Origin: Deinandra increscens subsp. villosa
Lineage: Eukaryota; Streptophyta; Magnoliopsida; Asterales; Asteraceae
Length of the DNA: 64,000 nucleotides
Assembly (NCBI GenBank): GCA_039602395.1
Contig: JBCNJP010000017.1
Location: 18,384,729 to 18,448,728, forward strand
Reading direction: 5' to 3'
Shown: piece after piece, positions 44,774 through 57,407 of the stretch
How positions within the stretch are numbered: position 1 is the stretch's first letter
Layout: each line of letters starts with the position of its first letter
The notes under the pieces: generated by a model
Seen by the model: only the letters and a program-made list of their open reading frames with translations
Database searches by the model: none
What the model was told of the DNA's origin: nothing
Translations under genes and position numbers: made by a program

Positions 44774-44990
44774 TGGACCGCATATATGCGACATCTTGCT
44801 GCAACCCGTAGATATCGGTCTGCATGACGCGTGTGCTCTCATCTATGGTCTGGGCCGACGTGTGGGTCTGCTACAGGGACTGATAAAGGTCCATCATGAT
44901 AGGAAATCCAGGGTCATGCTAGTGCTGATGCTGGTGGTCAGGTGAGTGATGTTGCTGCTGAGGAGGAGGGGAGGGTGGCTGTGTTGGATA
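44774..44990 (-). pseudogene. decayed retroelement ORF with coiled-coil-like end
   Basis: The minus strand reads a Gln/His/Pro-rich segment followed by MQTDIYGLQQDVAYM, with two stops. S3 split this ORF; the frame continues on the far side for a few codons near 42077-42040. It resembles the C-terminal part of the extra or env-like ORFs of long gypsy elements, but the assignment is weak. Confidence 0.35.
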
Positions 44991-47800
44991 TTGTATGTCC
45001 AGACCCGACAACACCAAGAACCTGACCTAGTTATGACCCGTAAGAGTTACACTGAGGGCAACGAGAATTAAATCCGCTTAAATTGTTAACCGAATAAAGG
45101 TCACTTTATGTTTTTATTTTATGTATGGATGATGACACATTTGTTAGTTTAGTTTCTCTTTTCTTATGTTTTGTGGTTGCATGAGCTAGTTTAGAGCATG
45201 TACATGCACAACTTTATAGCTATCTGGACCGGGAGGTCAGGATGCGTGGCGTGGTAACCATTCCACGGGTAAATTGTTGATTTTACAAAGGAGACTTTGT
45301 CAAAAATTGTCTAGCCCTTGGCTTTTCATTTACGTTTTTCTCAATCTGAATTAACTTGAGGTCAAGACTCACTCAAAAATAATCTCAATTACACTAATTA
45401 GATAGCGGTAAGCAGGTGTCGAACACGAGGAGGATGTGGAATATGTGCTACTTTGTAAATTAAAATATACTAAAATAAAAGCTCAAATATAAAAATCAAT
45501 GAAAGTTGTGTTTGATTTGTTGATTTTTTATAACTAGAAACTAAATGACAATATGACTTGAGTTTTCTTAACAATTAAACGGAAATGATCTTCTCGGATT
45601 TCAAGTTTTCATGTAAAAAACAATAAACGTGCAATTGGAAAGAACCACATAGACATGGTTCATGTAGGTGTAATTGTTGTGATAAAAGGGAACTAAGTAC
45701 TCAGGTTGCGAACGCGAGGTTGTCACTCGATGACCAATTAGTTAATGCTAAACCAAATCCCTCCCCACTAAATCCTGATTGCCAACGACACCAAGAACGT
45801 ATGGTTCATAAATTAAATTAAACAAAATACCAATCGTTTACAAACAATCACACGAACATCAAAGTGAAAAGCTATGCTTAGATCACTATTCCAGAAACGA
45901 AATACACAAAAAATTGTTGTTTACACAAAAACCTTACATCCAAGAAGAGCATGAAGAACTAGTCGCTCAATTCGGTTGATCGCAACGATGATGATGATGA
46001 TTGAGGCCATGGATGTATCTTTATTTGAGAAGTTGTGAATCCTCAAAAACTCCTTCCTAGCTCCCAAAAATTTCCCCTAGGGTTCTCTGGTCGTTCTCCA
46101 TGTTTTTCCCAATATTGGATAATGAAAAGTCCCCCCAAAAAGCTCTTTTAAGACAATTTACGACTTGAGAAACCGTCGCCCACCATAAGCTACACCAACC
46201 ACCGTAGCTTATAGTGGCTTCGGTTATGCTACGGTACTGAGCTTTTGACCCACGGTGAACAATTTTTGTATTTGGCCACCACCGTAAGCTACGGTGGTGG
46301 CGTAAGCTACGGCAGACCCAGCTTTACTTCTCTTTTTCTTTTGCTTTTGCGTGTTTTATTTTGCTTCAATCATTCTTGATTCTCTTTGCATCCTCTAGTT
46401 TATTCACTTAGGCTCTTTAATCCTGCAATCACACCACATTTATAAACGTTAACATTCCACATTTATCACATGTATTTGGCAACCAACGGTGCAACCGTCA
46501 CATCCTCACACTTATCCGTTGCTTGACCCCAAGCAACTCAAAAGTGTTTCTTTTCCATTCCTCTAATCAATCCAATCAAACCCAGTTTTTAGTTAACGTT
46601 CCAAGTCATGCCCCATTCCCAATGCCTATTTATGCACTAGCCAAAACAAAATGTAACAATCAAACCACAAGAACTTAAGCCTAACCTAACATGCTTCCAG
46701 TATTTTATACACACAACAAACCCCTCACAATAAATGCTCCTCTTGGTTAACATTTAGAAGCTAGCGTGATGAGCTAGTATGCATTCCTTTGACAAAAGTG
46801 TCGTTTCACTATCATAAGCTTGTACAATTCTCGAACCTCCATCGCAATTTTTCTAACATGCATGCAAATCAAAAGGACTTACAATGGGTTGTAACGGGGC
46901 TAGGTGTAGAGTGTGGAATGGGAATATTTAAAGTAGCGCAAGTGATCCAAACCGACTTATTTATTACAAACAAAGCAAATAACTAACAACTACAAAACTA
47001 TGCTAACCAACAACTCACATTCTTTTTGTTGCTCAATGCTCAATCATCCGATCTCATATCTTGCTATTTTTCATCGTTTTTCTCTTTTTTATTTTTTTTT
47101 GGTTCAAATTACTGATTATCAACAAGCTAAAATACATCAATAAAAATAGAAAAGAACTATAAGCCGGATCTTCACACCAAGGTAATAAAATGAGTGGAAT
47201 AGTTTCGGGTTATCAATCAATAGGAAATAGGCTCAACATGGCTTCTAATGGACCCAAACCCCCGCCCCTCACTTTAACCTCGCTCATATGTGTAATGTAC
47301 GAGGCCCAACCCCCCAAATCCCACACTCGCGCACATACAGACGAAGCTACACCAAAATGCCTAAATCATCTTTGCACACATGTTCAAGCCAAGATCTCGG
47401 GACGTATCAATGCACAAGTTCTAAAGTAAAAGACACATAGTCACACTCAATGAACAAATATATATATGATAAGAAAGAGTGTAAAGCACAAAACTCACTA
47501 ATTGTGGATTCGAGTTGCCGGCTTGTTGCATGAGTTATTACACTGAAAGCATGCTAACCTTGACTAAACAAAGCTAGTTAGGAAACATTACACAATTAAA
47601 GGGAATCATGACCATGACACGAAACCAAAACCTCAACTCAACCAATCAAACCTCCATCCAACAATCTTCATTTTTTTAAATTACAGGGGTCAAGAACTTG
47701 TAACACAACTTTTTTTAAAAATTTCCCCCATCCCCGTACTTGGGATACATTGTCCCCAATGTATGGCTTTAGAGGTTTTGTGAGGACGGAGAATTAATAA
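44991..47800 (-). repeat. probable LTR zone of the Athila-like element
   Basis: The minus strand contains GAGTTGCTTGGGGTCAAGCA then AAGTGTGAGGATGTGACGG (about 46480-46545), a motif I know from Athila/Tat-type LTRs. I cannot fix the ends. There is no real gene; the open frames at 46789-46986 and 47190-47429 are unconvincing. Confidence 0.4.
46276..46300. repeat. near-perfect palindrome, 11 bp arms
   Basis: Arms CCACCACCGTA and TACGGTGGTGG are separated by AGC. Imperfect relatives lie at 46170-46235, and a shorter version at 50630-50648. Confidence 0.85.
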
Positions 47801-49660
47801 AAATCATCATCACTTATTCTTTCCAAAATGTTCTTTTTTCAGCCAAAACGATCAAGATCTTCTTCTCGGATGCAAGAAATGCAAACACAAAGATTTATTT
47901 AAAAAAGTTTTTTTAATGACTCCACCAACAAACCTCTAACCCAACACAAAAACTAACAAACAACTAATCACTTAAACATACATAATCAGAACACCACCAA
48001 ATGTTCCAACCCAAAATGCCAAAATAGAAAAAGAACATAAATAAAAACTAAAAAATAAAGAAATACATAACCTCTTAGTAGTATCGTGGCTGAGGTGGGC
48101 CGAAAATCTACCTAAACGTATCAGTGAATTCTCCAAAACCAAATGCACCTTCTTCCCCTTCTTGCTGTTGATGTTGCCGGGATGACTGACCTTGCCTAGG
48201 GTCTACCCATGCAGAATGATGAAGTGGTGGTATGGGATATGTTATACTGCCATCATAAGGAGGCAATGTAGTATAATCAACCATGGGGGGGATCTAGCAC
48301 TATCTCTTGCCTTTCATGCCTTTGGTCATGCATTCGCCTTTTCCTGTCATCTTCATACTTGTAGCTTACCTCTTGTTGAAAGGCGTATGCATGGGCATGG
48401 TTCCATACCTCCTTCCGGTCATACATTTTCTTGCTTTCCCTCTCCTGGCTCGCTCCCACCCGAGTGGTATGATCGTATAAAGTACGATTCGTTTCCAACC
48501 AAAAGTAGTACTGGTCCGGCTGGGCATTTCTAATGACTTCCTGCATGCTCCCCCCATAAGCCTAGTTAGGATCTAAGGTCTGCATATTATACTCAAGATT
48601 TTGCCTTCCCAACCTTGGAACCCTATTACCACCGGCAGCTCTAGCTGCAACACTACTACCAACATTACACCCCCGGGTTGGTTATCATAATCACCATCCT
48701 CCATTTCAACATCCCCGTCTTCATTTCCACCCTCAACATCATCCTCTTCTTCTGAATCTTCTTGCCACCATCTTTCAACACCGACCACTTCCTATCGCCC
48801 TTAAGATTCTTTAATATATAGTGCGTGTCAGATTCTTGATAGGCCCAGTTGGTCCCTGAATTTTTCACATTGAACGGGGTGAATCGCTTGGGATGCCCCA
48901 CCAATCCACTAGTGATCACCCCCGCCTTTTTCAATAGTGCCGTTATCAACCAACAGTGAGGTACAATCTTTCTCTCTTGACTCTCTGGACTCAGCTAAAT
49001 ATTGTAAATCACTAGATACCTGAAAGACACATGCGGCTCCCCATGCATCAAGGCATATAATATCGGTACTTCAGGATAGCACCTCCTCCTTGTTTCCTCG
49101 GCGGGGAGTGACATTGTGTTGCATGATCAAATGCAACAACTTAGCTTTAATTTCAGTTGCTCTCTCAGGAGCTTCTCAGGATCTCTATTACCAAAAAACA
49201 AGTCATTGATCATCATACCCCAAGTCGAATGCTTCTTTTGTTTGTTGTATAAATCATCCAAATCCGGGTATTTATATCTCTTGGCCCCCTTGCTGTCAAA
49301 TTTGGCAATCTGATTCAATGATTCAAAAGACATGGTCACCGGTACCCCGTTCACTGAACCAGTTAATTTTGTTTGTGATGGACTGTTCCCCAAATGCAAC
49401 TCGCGCGTATCCACCCATTCCTCATTGTCATCCATGTAAAGTTTCTTGTCTCCTCCATCATAACATTTTAGTGCCGCCTCCCATTCTAAAGCTTTGAATT
49501 TTTTAAGGACCCCAAAAGGCTTGAATTGTCTTTCTGGCACTCCATTCTCACACACAGATCCCTCTTTATTGTTTTTGCAACGAATCCATTTTCTCTTTGA
49601 AAAACTCTGCTTGGTACTCATCGAGTTGATCAGACAAGGGACCTGATTTCCATTGAGGCC
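47801..49660 (-). pseudogene. decayed env-like region of the Athila-like element
   Basis: Minus-strand frames 49621-49127, 48949-48665 and 48546-48277 follow each other in different phases and look like one broken gene downstream of pol. The first begins MSTKQSFSKRKWIRCKNNKEG-like and is rich in Lys and Asp; the last is charged and His-rich. I see no membrane span. The position after pol suits the third ORF of Athila elements, but I do not recognise the protein with certainty. Confidence 0.4.
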
Positions 49661-50707
49661 TCACATAGGCTCTCTCTTCCTCTTCTTCTTCTTCTTGTTG
49701 TCTTAGCATTCTTCTCCTTTACGCTTCGGGCTCGTGGTTACTTGATGACCTAGCTAGTATCTTCCCCTTGCTCTTAAATATTCTCTTCATCTACACACAT
49801 GAACAAATTCACCATTTAAGTATATTAGCATTCACAATTCAAAATTTCCTCAATCCCCACACTTGTTTGCAACTATAGTTGTGAACCTTTAGTAACTAAC
49901 ATTGACCCATGAGCATCACCAAACAACATTGGTAAGTTTCATCAAAAAATATTTCTGAATTTTGTTGGTTCACACTAAAGAAAACCCAACCATATCAACA
50001 ATGTAGCATAACAATAACAATAAAGCATCAAGTTCATGAACACAAGCAAGTGGGAAGACTAGGAATCACAAGAAAATAACCATGTACCTCTTTGACAAAG
50101 AAAAAGCAAGTAAGAGTGATAAAATTCTTACTTTTAAGTGTTGAAGGATGAAATATGAAGCTTTCTTGCACAACAATGGAAACGCACCCCAAAACCCCCC
50201 AATTTCTTAAAATTTTCGAACTTAGTAACACCTAGAAAAATGCACCAAATGATGAAATCAGTGGAAACCATGGGGATATTATGATTCCTCTCGAAAAATC
50301 ACTTAAGATAAACTAAAGAAACACTCGATTTGGTTAAGATTTGCGAAAGTTATGGGTTTAGGAAATTAGGGTTCTTGAGGAGGGATGAGGAAAAAAGATG
50401 ATGGAGAATGGGAAAGAGTGGTGGTGGTGATCGATGGCTGCCTTTTTGGTGCTTAATTTGCATTTTTTTATGATCAATAAAACTAAATCACAAGAAAACA
50501 AAAAGAAAACAACCCCTTTTGCGTCAGCTCAGATGTCTAATCCCCCCAGGCCTCACCATAATCTACAGTGAGCCTTGATAAAGAAACAACCACAGTGGGT
50601 CAGCAGCTCTTTGGCGTAAGGTAGAGAAACCACCGTAAGCTACGGTGGGGTCTGTGCGAATTCCTATAAAAAGTTTATTTTTTTATATTTTTTTATTATC
50701 TATAAAA
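49661..50707. other. non-coding spacer of the Athila-like element
   Basis: Low-complexity, with GAAGAAGAA-type complement runs at 49680-49700. No gene recognised. The palindrome CCACCGTA-AGC-TACGGTGG lies at 50630-50648. Confidence 0.35.
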
Positions 50708-51283
50708 CTTTGACTAAAGTTTTTTAATTTTTTCAAATTTTCAAAATTTATTTGTTTTCCATTTCATCACCCCCCCCCCCCCCCCGGTGAAAAAGTCGTT
50801 TGTCCCCAACACTATCCTGAACTACCGAATAAATTGGGACTTCCCCACACTTGGGTATTTCTTTAGGAAACAAAGGAAAACCAAGACAAAACAAAACAAA
50901 ACAAAAATTAACCTATACACGACTGGGAGTTGAGTCGCCAGTCAAAACAAAACAAAACAAAACAAAACAAAACAAACCTATACACTTGGGTATTTCTTTA
51001 GGAAACAAAGGAAAACCAAGACAAAACAAAACAAAACAAAAATTAACTTTGACTAAATTTTTTTAATTTTTTCAAATTTTCAAAATTTATTTGTTTTCCA
51101 TTTCATCACCCCCCCCCCCCCCCCCGGTGAAAAAGTCGTGTTGTCCCCAACACTATCCTGAACTACCGAATAAATTGGGACTTCCCCACACTTGGGTATT
51201 TCTTTAGGAAACAAAGGAAAACCAAGACAAAACAAAACAAAACAAAAATTAACCTATACACGACTGGGAGTTGAGTCGCCAGT
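50708..51283. repeat. 339 bp tandem duplication with C-runs and AAAAC repeats
   Basis: CTTTGACTAAA starts at 50708 and 51047. Both copies contain a long poly-C followed by GGTGAAAAAGTCGT, and ACTTGGGTATTTCTTTAGG (near 50849, 50986, 51189) followed by (AAAAC)n. The near identity may be a recent duplication or an assembly artefact at the C-run. Confidence 0.8.
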
Positions 51284-51298
51284 CGACTCCGGTTCGCC

Positions 51299-54080
51299 TC
51301 AGATTGCTTCATCACTAAGTGAGTTTAAAAGAAAACTCACTTTGCCCAATTCGAGCATGTTGATATCTTGACCCTTCATATATGGATTTAACCTATGACC
51401 ATTTACCACTTGCTTCACTTGATCTTGCACATCTTTAATTTCTATGTCACCGAAGCTCCCAACTCTTGTGATCACATACGGGCCCATCCACTTGCTTTTG
51501 AGCTTTCCCGAGAAAAGTTTCATTCTTGAATTGTAAAGTCATACTTTTTATCCCACTTCAAATGATCTCTTCCTAATCTTTGCATCATGAACCTTCTTTA
51601 ACTTGTCTTTGTAGGCGGATGCACATTCATAATCCTCATCCCGAATTTCTTCTAATTCACACAATTGAAGTTTTCTCAACTCTTCGGCCTCATTGTAATC
51701 TATGTTGACATTCTTGATTGCCCATAATGCTCTATGTGCCAACTCCATCGGCAAATGACATCATTTCCCATTAACGAGCCGATATGGAGTTGTTCATATT
51801 GGGGTTTTGTATGCGGTTCTATAAGCCCAAAATGCAACAATGAGTTTTGTGGACCAATCCTTCCTATCGATGCGAACCGTCTTCATAAGAATTTCTTTAA
51901 TTTTCTGGTTTGATACTTCCACTTGGCCACTCGTTTGTGGATGGTATGGTGTGGCCACCGCGTGATTCATTCCATATCGCTTCAACAACGACCCGAAATT
52001 AAAATTCTTGAAATGTGAGCCTCCATCGCTTATTATCACTCTAGGAATTCCGAATATTGAAAAGATGTTTGCTTGGACAAATTTGCACACCACCGAGTGA
52101 TCATTCGTTCTTGTTGCAATGGCCTCCACCCACTTTGACACATAGTCAACCACAACCAAAATGTATAAGCATCCGTTAGAGTTAGGAAACGGGCCCATGA
52201 ATTCGATGCCGCACACATCAAAGATATTGACCACCAAGATTGGTTGGAGGGGAAACTCATCTCTTTTTGAAATACCTCCCATCTTTTGGCAATTGAGGCA
52301 TCGCCGAGCATATTCACAAGCATCCTTGAAGATTGTAGGCCAATAAAAACCACATGTTAAAACTCGATATCCCATCTTTTGACCACTTAAATGTCCCCCA
52401 CAAGCAAAGGAGTGAGCATGGGTTAACACATCTTGAACCTCGTATTCAGGAATGCATCTTCTAATAATTTGATCCGCTCCAATCTTGAATAGGTCCGGTT
52501 CATCCCAAATATATTGTTTGACTTGGGCTAAAAATTGTTGCCTCCCTTTCTTGTTCCAATGCACCGGCATCGCACCCGTGGTCAAATAATTAATATAATG
52601 AGCATACCACGATGTGATTGAGATCGCTAGAATATGTTCATCCGTGAATTGTTCATTAATTTCTCCCGTGTCATCTACACCTTCCAAAGGGATTCTAGAT
52701 AGGTAATCTAACACCACATTCTCATAACCTTTCTTGTCCCGAATCTCTAAATTAAATTCTTGCAACAATAAAAACCACCGGATTAATTGAGGCTTGGTAT
52801 CTTTCTTTCCCATTAGGTAACGGACCGCACTATGATCAAAATACACCACTACATTGCTTCCCCAAATGTAGGATCGGAACTTAACAAAGGCATAAACCAC
52901 CGCAAGCAACTTCTTCTCCGTTGTTGTGTAATTCAATTGTGCTTCCGATAATGTCTTGCCCGCGTAGTAAATCACCACCGGCTTTCAATCCACTCTTTGA
53001 CCAAGGACCGCTCCAACTGCATAATCGCTTGCGTCGCACATGATTTTGAATGGTCGAGTCCAATCCGGCGGTTGTAAAATAGGAGCTTGCGACAAGTGTT
53101 TCTTCAAAACATCAAAAGCTCGCAAATATTCATTAGTAAACTCAAAAGGAACATATTTTAACAACAAATTGCACAATGGTTTGGTAATGACACTAAAACC
53201 TTTAATAAATCTCCGGTAGAAACCAGCATGCCCCTAAAATGATCTTAGCCCTTTCACATTTTTCGGGGGTGGCAATGATGATATTACTTTGATTTTTGCC
53301 TTATCCACTTCCATTCCACGACTTGAAACCACATGTCCCAAAACAATGCCCTCTTGGACCATAAAATGACTTTTCTCCCAACTTAAGACAAGATTTTTTT
53401 CGACACACCGTTTCAAGACTTTTTCTATTTCACCAAGACACGACCAAAAGTTGACCCAAATATTGAAAAATCGTCCATAAACACTTCAAGTGAATCCCCG
53501 GCCATATCTGAAAAAATACTCATCATACATCTCTGAAAAGGGGCATTGCACAAGCCAACGGGCATCCTCCTAAAAGCAAAAGTGCCATAAGGACAGGTGA
53601 AGGTGGTCTTGTATTGGTCATCAGGGTGGATTGCCATTTGATTGTAATTCGAATACCCATCTAAAAAGCAATAAAACTTTACCCGAAAGTTTTTTTATGA
53701 TTTGGTCAATGAATGGCAAAGGAAAGTGGTCTTTTCAGGTAGCAGCATTTAACTTTCTATAATCAATACATAGACGCCATCCGGTTACCGGCTGAGTGGC
53801 AATTCGCTCACCCTTTTCATCTTTGACTACCTGAATGCCGACTTTCTTTGGCATGGTTTGTGCAGGGCTTACCCATGCACTGTCAGAGATCGGGTAAATG
53901 ATCCTGGCATTTAACCACTTTATGACCTCCTTCTTCACAACATGTCACAAATTAGGATTCAACCCTCTTTGGGTCTCTCTTGTTGGCTTGACATCTTCAT
54001 CTGTGATAATCTTGTGCATAACAATTGAAGGACTAATACCTTTCAGATCTGCAATTGTCCAACCAATCGCCGCCCGGTGA
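51299..54080 (-). pseudogene. pol: pol of a decayed Athila-like Ty3/gypsy element
   Basis: Reading from right to left: RT starts near 53938 (WVSPAQTMPKK, TGWRLCIDYRKLNAAT), then 53637-53425 with FTCPYGTFAFRRMP and the catalytic FMDDFS. Two residues are missing in NAPFQRCM compared with the usual NAPATFQRCM. RNase H is at about 53176-52700. Integrase lies within 52978-51794: zinc domain with CLNCQK, then GIEFMGPFP, IISDGGSHF and the SGQVEVSNQ region. The C-terminal tail runs to 51299 (KWMGPYVI). Stops and frame changes separate at least six frames, so the element is dead. The 394-codon frame (52978-51794) is the best preserved part. Confidence 0.88.
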
Positions 54081-54280
54081 GCCTTTAACAACTCCAACAG
54101 TTCTTTCTATTGAGCCTTTTTAAAATTAGCAACAATGATGACCTGAAGTATTTCATCCTCACCCAAGAATGCATACTTCAAATGATGTGGTAACTCTTTC
54201 AACTCTACCTTAGGTGGGTAAACCAGGGATGGCTTTATATCTGAATGAACCCCGACTGGTAAACTCTCAACTTTATGATT

Positions 54281-54840
54281 CTATGGTGGTATTCCATCTT
54301 GCATGGCCATGAGTTTCAACTTTCTCTCCTGTTCTTCCAAATCTTTGAAGTGTACCTGTTCAGAACTATCACAAACATAAACTTCTACCACATCATCATC
54401 ATAAACATGCGGTTCACATTGATCCACCAAATCTACCATAAAACACTCATTACCACTCAAAGAGTTAGAAATGTCAGTAAAAACATTAAGGCGCATTTTC
54501 CTATTGCCAAAGGTCATATCAACCGTACCAAATTGATAATTAATAATAGCATGAGCGGTGTTAAAAAATGGTCGACCCAAAATGACATTTTGTTGATGGT
54601 TGGTGCTCACCGCCACATAATCCAACACTATAAATTAGTCGGATAATAAAATGCTTCTACTTTAACAATAACATCCCGAACAACCCTCCGGGGAAGCTTA
54701 TGGTTCAAATCAGCAAGAACAACCGTGGTAACAACACGTCTCAATGGACCAAAATCGTATTGGTCATATAAGCTCCCCGGAAGAATGCTCACCCCGACTC
54801 TAAGATCCAACAACGCCCTTGTCATTTGAAAATCACCAAC
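54281..54840 (-). pseudogene. protease region of the Athila-like element
   Basis: Frames 54825-54628 and 54628-54281 show ALLDLRVGVSILPGSLYD, where Athila-type proteases have a D-x-G(A)-like motif followed by SxxPxxLYD, then LADLNHKLPRRVVRDVIVKV and NVILGRPFFNTAHA. The active-site segment LLDLRVGVS is altered, and a frame break lies between the halves. Confidence 0.7.
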
Positions 54841-57407
54841 TCATAAATTAATTAAAGGCGCCCCCGGATCTTGAAGTTAGGTGGAAGAACCTCTTTCAAA
54901 ACTGCACTTACACTTTCAGTTAAATCGAGTCTTTTCGGGCACTTTTTGTTGCCTTTTTTGGGTGCACAACTCTTTAAATTATTTTACATATGCGGGAACT
55001 TGTTTAATTGCCTCTAGAAAAGGTAGATTAACTTTAACTTGCTTAAAAACCTCTCACATTTCCTCGTGTTGGGGACCCCTTTTTGAAATCACATTTTTCT
55101 TGCTCGGGTCGAGTAAATCCGAAGGAAATGAAACCGGCTTGGGTTCCATCTCCTTGTTTTTATATTTTAAAATTTCAGTTTGACCCGGTTTTTCTAAAGG
55201 TTTTTCTAAAGGTTTTTAAAAAGCGACATTTTTATTAGGTTTCACGGGTGGAACCTCCTCATCATCACTACTTTCCATACCCGTCACATCTTCCACCACA
55301 CCGACAACCAAATCGGGTGGTGGACCACTCTTGTATTCCCTCCCGCTTCTTAATGCTCTCACTTGATTAATTTGAACATTTCGAGTGGTATCAGAAGGGT
55401 TCAAGTTGGTGTCGCTTGGGAATTGGCCCTTGTTTTTCTTCAAATTAGCCACCTCGGTAGCAAGTGACCCATTTAAGTGGTCAAAGAATGAATAGCTTTA
55501 TCACGTACCTCATCTTTTTGTAGTCTAACCTCATCCATTTGATTTCTTTTTTGCATCTCCTGCTGCATTGTCTTGAGCATATCCATGACTTCATTACCAC
55601 TTGAATTTCCCGGTACCGATGACCCGCTTGGCTCATTACTTTGTTGATATTGCCTTTGATAGCCTTGATTGTTGCCATCTTGGAAATTTCCTTGATTTAC
55701 ATACGATTGACGAGGTGCCATGTTTGATTGATTGGTCCCTTGGAAGTTCGGGTTGGATTGATTCGCCAAATTACCATACCAGAAGTNNNNNNNNNNNNNN
55801 NNNNNNNNNNNNNNNNNNNNNNNNNNNNNNNNNNNNNNNNNNNNNNNNNNNNNNNNNNNNNNNNNNNNNNNNNNNNNNNNNNNNNNNNNNNNNNNNNNNN
55901 NNNNNNNNNNNNNNNNNNNNNNNNNNNNNNNNNNNNNNNNNNNNNNNNNNNNNNNNNNNNNNNNNNNNNNNNNNNNNNNNNNNNNNNNNNNNNNNNNNNN
56001 NNNNNNNNNNNNNNNNNNNNNNNNNNNNNNNNNNNNNNNNNNNNNNNNNNNNNNNNNNNNNNNNNNNNNNNNNNNNNNNNNNNNNNNNNNNNNNNNNNNN
56101 NNNNNNNNNNNNNNNNNNNNNNNNNNNNNNNNNNNNNNNNNNNNNNNNNNNNNNNNNNNNNNNNNNNNNNNNNNNNNNNNNNNNNNNNNNNNNNNNNNNN
56201 NNNNNNNNNNNNNNNNNNNNNNNNNNNNNNNNNNNNNNNNNNNNNNNNNNNNNNNNNNNNNNNNNNNNNNNNNNNNNNNNNNNNNNCCCGAATACCACTG
56301 CCAAATCCCAACATCCTTAACCCCGAGTGATAGGTGTTCGAATTCATGTTGTAACTCCTACCACCCCCTCCTTGACCTTGAACTTGATTAACTTCTTCAA
56401 ATTTCTCTTGAAAACCTGGACATTAATTAGCCGAATGCCCCAATTCATTGCAACTTGCACATACTTCAGAAACTTGATTGGGGGCTTGAACACCTTCATC
56501 GGATACGGCTTGAACATGTGATCTACCAATGGCATGTCTACTTCTCCTAGAAGATTGTGCCTTCTAGTTTGATGTTACCGCCATTTGCTCTAAATATGTC
56601 CAACCATCTTGTTCGTAGTTTGTACCAAAAGTACCATTAGAGATGGACATCAAGCATCGAGCATCTTTGGGTGTCAACCCTTTATGGAATGCATTCAACA
56701 AATCGCATAAATCAATCCCATGGTGAGGGCAATTCTTCAACATCAAATTAAACTTTGAAAAGCCTCATGAAACAATTCACCCGACTGTTGTTGAAAATTT
56801 CTCAGATTTCTTCTAGCATCACTCGTTTTCTGGTTGGTGAAGAACTCATCCAAGAACCGTTGTTGCATTTCAGCCCATGTGTAGATGGATGCTGATGGCA
56901 ATGTGTGAAACCACCTCTTGGCTTTATCCTCTAAGGAAAACTGAAAAAGTACCAACAAAAATGTATCGGTGGAAATGCCTTGCCCTCCAATTGTGTTACA
57001 AATAGAATCATACGCCTGTAAGTGAAAATAAGGCTCCTCGGTTGCCAACCCATGGTACTTGGGTAGGCTTTGTAATGAATTAGTTCTCACCACAAATGTT
57101 CTCCCTTCCCGATTTTGAGGAATTACCACCGGTGATAGATTTTTCATAATGATCGGCCTAAAGTGTGACTCAATTCCTCTATCCACATCACGATTATGTC
57201 TTCTTGGGACTACTATTGGCACTCCTTGTGGTGCGCCTCCTTGCCTTGGCATTTACCCTTTAGGTGGATGTTGTTGTCTTGGCATAACTGGAGGTTGAAC
57301 ATATTCTTGCTGAACTTGACCAATGGGTTGTCTTTGTTGAAATGCAAACCTCTCCTTGAGTACCCATTTGACTCCCATCACCCTAATTGTATATTCTCCT
57401 TCATACC
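54841..57407 (-). pseudogene. gag: gag of the Athila-like element (contains the sequence gap)
   Basis: Frame 57252-56743 contains the gag core (KYHGLATEEPYFHLQAYDSI, LFQFSLEDKAKRWFHTLPSA, QQRFLDEFFTNQKT). Upstream, to about 57400, a Gln/Pro-rich lead continues with one stop. Frames 56746-56564 and 56535-56344 follow, the latter overlapping a CASCNELGH-type zinc knuckle (about 56430-56470) in another phase. After the gap come Asn/Gln-rich 55769-55473 and 55452-55216 with VRALRSGREY. Several frameshifts and stops make it non-functional. Confidence 0.75.
55787..56286. other. assembly gap (500 N)
   Basis: Exactly 500 N, the usual placeholder for a gap of unknown size. Open frames that cross it are meaningless. 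Confidence 0.99.

Noticed and set aside
48192..48533. Plus-strand 113-codon frame
   Set aside because: It is the reverse of the decayed env-like region of the Athila-like element and has no recognisable domain.
55601..56347. Long open frames across 55601-56347
   Set aside because: They consist mostly of the 500 N placeholder.
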